Positions 60,395-64,000 of a DNA stretch of 64,000 nt are shown piece by piece. A program made the translations under genes and the position numbers. Source of the stretch: Druceiella hillmani. Taxonomy: Eukaryota; Arthropoda; Insecta; Lepidoptera; Hepialidae. Under the pieces are notes generated by a model. It had not been told where the DNA came from and ran no database searches. It was given only the letters and a program-made list of their open reading frames with translations. The stretch covers positions 43,047,501-43,111,500 of the forward strand of contig JAYKKI010000013.1 of the NCBI GenBank assembly GCA_039881145.1, written 5' to 3'. Position 1 is the first letter of the stretch. Each line of letters opens with the position of its first letter.

Positions 60395-61292
60395 TATTCC
60401 GTGTCATAATTCAAATCAATATGTATGCTGTTTATGACAATCATTCAACGTAGACCCAACCACTTATGATTGTATGTTTCTATGATTTCTTTTGTAATTT
60501 TCCTTGTGGGATATGTCTTTTCTGTGTCATAATTCAAATTAATCAAATATGTATGCTGTTTATAACAATCATTCAACGTAGACTCAATCACTTATGATTG
60601 TATGTTTCTATGATTTCTTTCGTAATTTTCCTCATGGGATATTTCTTTTCCGTGTCTTAATTCAAATTAATCAAATATGTATGCTGTTTATAACAATCAT
60701 TCAACGTAGACTCAATCACTTATGATTGTATGTTTCTATGATTTCTTTCGTAATTTTCCTCATGGGATATTTCTTTTCCGTGTCTTAATTCAAATTAGTC
60801 AAATATGTATGCTGTTTATAACAATCATTCAACATAGACTCAATCACTTATGATTATATGTTTCTATGATTTCTTTCATAATTTTCCTCGTGGGATATTT
60901 CTTTTCCATGTCATAATTCAATTTAATCAAATATGTATGCTGTTTATAATAATCATTCAACGTAGACTCAGTCACTTATGATTGTATGTTTCTATGATTT
61001 CTTTCGTAATTTTCCTCGTGGGATATTTCTTTTCCATGTCATAATTCAATTTAATCAAATATGTATGTTGTTTATAATAATCATTCAATGTAGATTCAAT
61101 CACCTATGATTGTATGTTTCTATGATTTCTTTCGTAATTTTCCTCGTGGGATATTTCTTTTCCGTGTCATAAATCAAATCAATCAAATATGTATGCTGTT
61201 TATAACAATCATTCAACATAGACTCAATCACTTATTACTGTATGTTTCTATGATTTCTTTCGTAATTTTCCTCATGGGATATTTCTTTACGA
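60395..61292. repeat. 128-bp tandem array (7 copies)
   Basis: GTATGCTG starts at 60423, 60551, 60679, 60807, 60935, 61063 and 61191, exactly 128 bp apart each time. The unit includes TGTTTATAACAATCATTCAA, CGTAGACTCAATCACTTATG, TTTCTATGATTTCTTTCGTA and TTTTCCTCATGGGATATTTC. The short open frame at 61106-61297 is a repeat by-product. Confidence 0.97.
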
Positions 61293-61399
61293 GATAAAAC
61301 GATGGAACAATATTTCTTTTTATTTTTCCGTAAACTTTGTTCAAAGAAATTGTTGATATATAAATGAATTATCAATAAACAATTAATTGTTATTATTGT

Positions 61400-61794
61400 T
61401 TAACCGTTCGAGTGCCGACAAGAGCCATCGCGTGAAGAAAGTGATAGCGGGATTGACATTGTGGTGCGCTCACAATTTGGCGTATTGCAAATTTTGGGCG
61501 ATAGTGATAATAGTGACGACAATTATTTTGCTGATACGGAGGATGTACCGGACTGCGAAAATACGATGTGACCTTGATTTCAGTTTTTGTTATAATTTTT
61601 GTTCACAATATATATTTCCATAATTTTCTTTGTATTTTATTATCCTTGTACAAGTTTTTATTTAGAAAACACTGAAAAAATTATTAAAATTGGATAATTT
61701 TTGGAATTGATACAGTTTTTTTATCAAAAACAAAAGATTTCTTTGGCATTTTTAAGTATATATGAGTAAAAAACCATGGCACTAAAACGGTTAA
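61400..61794 (+). mobile_element. piggyBac-derived MITE, copy 5 (internally deleted)
   Basis: About 395 bp from TTAACCGTTCGAGTGCCGAC to GGCACTAAAACGGTTAA. About 200-250 bp of the left side are missing compared with copy 1. The left end runs from GCCATCGCG (61430) straight into GTGAAGAAAGTGATAGCGGG, so the GC-rich palindrome and the ATG region are lost. The rest of the acidic remnant (TGGTGCGCTCACAATTTGGC ... GATACGGAGGATGTACCGGA) and the 3' end are well kept. It lies about 110 bp after the 128-bp array. Confidence 0.85.
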
Positions 61795-61934
61795 ATATTA
61801 AAATTCAATCAAATCTACAAAATTCTGCAATGGTGCTTTCCATTTCAGTTACTTCTGTTTGTTTTGCTTCATTAAATCTGACGTTAAATTCTACTGGTAT
61901 ATTTTAATATACACCTTTCTTGATCTTATTTCAC

Positions 61935-62260
61935 ACTAGCTGTGCCCACGGCTTCATACACAAAGTACGAAATTATAGATAAATTATAACAGAAGCATAT
62001 TAAAATACGTACAATGCTATCTATTGATGCACATAAGTATTTCTATAGAAGTGAGTAATTACTATGTATCGAGTAGCTATTTTTTTAATGAATTTTTTAA
62101 AATATTAAATTTGTACATCTTCTGATTGAATGAACTGATCATAATCAAATAAAATCTAAATGTTACCACAAACTGACCTCTGTGTTTTCATAAAAAACTC
62201 TATCCGAACTAGCCAATAATTTTTAAGTGACGCGTACACAAATACACAAAGAGACAAAAT
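61935..62260 (+). repeat. Dispersed retroelement-like fragment (AGCTGTGCCCGC type), copy B
   Basis: Begins ACTAGCTGTGCCCACGGCTT and, about 270 bp on, has CGAACTAGCCAATAATTTTT and CGCGTACACAAATACACAAA. These are decayed forms of the phrases in copy A (5679-6170). No coding sequence seen. Confidence 0.5.
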
Positions 62261-63821
62261 TTCCAATAATGATCTTAATGCGTTCTACACGTATCTCTCA
62301 TCCCCCCCAAATATTTTCAATGCAAGTCTGTGCATTGAAAATATAACGCAACATTTACAATTTCATTTTGTATTATTATAAATTAGTTTTTATTAATCTT
62401 TATAATAATATTTCTTGAACAGTTATCATAAATCATTTATAATAAAGTTGTGCATGGCTTTGAAACGCAGTCAGTCTCTGCTTTCTATTCAGTCAAATGT
62501 GTTAAATCGGCCGAAAATTAAAATTAATATACACGTAGTCTTCTAATGAAACGAAGTAATAAATTATAATTCTAATAAAATTTCAGCATGTGCGATTCCG
62601 TACATGTGACATAAGTGAAACTTATTTGGTGATTTAAGCCTCGATTTGTAAGTGTATATTCTAGGGTAAAATGGTCGGAAGAGAAAGAAAAAAAACACAA
62701 ATCTAAGTCTATGCCTTGTGGCAGAAAGAGAAAGGGAAAAATATACTAAGAGTAAGTCTGCTAAGGCTTGTGCTAAATTCGTAAAAGAAAATTTTAATAA
62801 TATATTCAGAAAAATTTTAAAAATATCGACAAATTGAGGTAAACATCTAATAAAATCTTCACATAAATTTACATAAACCATCGTCGATTAAAAAAAATAG
62901 CTGCAATGACATAACTAGAACACGGTTAAATACGGCTGAAGGAAGTCGGGATGTACTGCTCTCATTATAGATTATATTTACGACAGCAATATGTGTGATG
63001 TAATCCACAATGGACACCCCCATTGTGAATTTATTAACAAATTAAGTACATATGTTGTTAGTCTTGTAATAGGCGAAGTACACACAGAGTTAGTAATAAA
63101 TTAATCAATAGTAGAAAAAAAAAATTTTGACAGTTTACTTTTGACACATGTAACGCACAAAACAGTAGATGGCAATGGTGGGTGCCATTTTAACATGTGT
63201 ACGCTTCTTGTCTTACTCTATCATGTTCTTCTATCTCTCTCAGTAGTTAGCTAAGTTACTATTTTCCATACTTCTTTCCATAGATTCCTTATATTCAGTC
63301 GCTACAACTAAACGTTTCATGAAAATGTTGGACAAAAATATTGCTCAAAATTGAACCTTGACGTTTTACTCTCATTGCACCCAAAGAAGTTTTGCTTCAA
63401 TAATAAACTGATAATTATTACACTTATTAATATGTATATTATAAATAATAATAATTTTAATTAAATTATTTAACAGAACTCTTATTAATTCTGAAATTTA
63501 ATAACATAAATCCTGTTCATTGAGTTCTTACTTATAATTTATTCCATGTTTATATGCCCGCCGAGCCCTTTTATTTCATTACCGGACTCATGATGAGTTG
63601 CAAGACCAAATTTGTAATGACCAAAGATGTTGGAAGACGCGCGCTCTCTACTAGATATGCCATGTCTGTTCAAACATTGTGTCACGAAATTGTGCAAATG
63701 CACACTTCAAGCGAGAAAGTGTGAGTGTACATGCACTGGATTTTTACGCACACGACCATGAATCAGTTCTATATGCAAGAAGGCGAAAAGTAAGTGTACT
63801 GTTTATATTGCTTAGTATAGC

Positions 63822-63852
63822 GGGCCGTGCATGTTTTCAACATGCGCGGCCC
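63822..63852. repeat. 14-bp GC-rich hairpin
   Basis: GGGCCGTGCATGTT (63822-63835) and AACATGCGCGGCCC (63839-63852) pair with one G-T mismatch and a 3-nt loop. Confidence 0.85.
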
Positions 63853-63888
63853 ACTCTTCCTAGATATCATTATATTTTACTACTAGAT

Positions 63889-63948
63889 ATTTTGCTATCG
63901 ATAATGATCGATTGGTATGAACCAATCGATCATTATCGATAGCAAAAT
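63889..63948. repeat. 28-bp perfect inverted repeat with 4-nt loop
   Basis: Left arm 63889-63916 begins ATTTTGCTATCGATAATGAT and ends CGATTGGT. The loop is ATGA. The right arm 63921-63948 is its exact reverse complement. It lies 36 bp after another hairpin (63822-63852). Confidence 0.95.
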
Positions 63949-64000
63949 TTCCAAATCAGTCGCTAGAAGACGTCTAGCTTAGTACTGGTTTTTAATAAAC

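Larger units (their letters stand above)
56787..64000 (-). other. Calpain intron upstream of the last C2-like exon (partial)
   Basis: No domain III or protease exon was found. It contains a Tigger-like element with a nested MITE, a 128-bp array, another MITE, a retroelement-like fragment and terminal hairpins. In 56800-58570, 60126-60380 and 62270-63810 I recognise nothing else. Confidence 0.55.

Noticed and set aside
62564..62881. 105-codon minus-strand frame upstream of the first calpain exon seen
   Set aside because: Considered as an earlier calpain exon, but it has none of the C2-like or protease motifs.
63679..63942. 87-codon frame at the end of the window
   Set aside because: It runs through two hairpins, and its end is one arm of the 28-bp palindrome; no family match.

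Overview
The window looks like nuclear DNA from an insect (an arthropod at least; I could not settle the order). It is very AT-rich, with introns of kilobase size, many tandem arrays and several classes of decayed transposons. There are no bacterial-style operons. I found one protein-coding gene, the 3' half of a classical calpain on the minus strand. Its domain order, and a 66-codon insert between EF-hand 1 and EF-hand 2, point to the insect calpain-A (CalpA) type.

Seven calpain exons can be placed, in transcription order: 56786-56679 (end of the C2-like domain), 52582-52540 (43-nt linker), 37566-37434 (EF1), 30428-30231 (Gly/Cys-rich insert), 8229-8102 (EF2), 3198-3077 (EF3) and 932-859 (EF4). 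All junctions have GT/AG ends and codon phases that fit from exon to exon, giving 806 nt of joined coding sequence. The protease domains lie beyond position 64000, and the last exon or exons lie before position 1. The insert exon is phase-symmetric (1-1), so it can be included or skipped without changing frame. A possible alternative terminal exon (36857-36808) lies in the intron just downstream of EF1.

Everything else is intronic. Transposons: five copies of one piggyBac-derived MITE (TTAA ends, remnant of an acidic N-terminus), a separate piggyBac transposase fragment, a mariner pseudogene, a pogo/Tigger-like transposase relic, a second Tigger-like element that contains one of the MITEs, a short TIR MITE, a tRNA-derived SINE and several fragments of common insect dispersed repeats. 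Tandem arrays: monomers of 32, 106, 54-56, 42, 101, about 120, 171 and 128 bp, plus three long (TA)n runs. Inverted repeats: several perfect or near-perfect hairpins, the most striking with 43-bp arms (14017-14110) and 28-bp arms (63889-63948).

No rRNA, functional tRNA or CRISPR array was seen. Most open frames in the window are by-products of repeats. The points most worth following up are the cassette exon inside the calpain penta-EF-hand domain, the possible truncated isoform, the MITE family with its nested insertion, and the long perfect palindromes.
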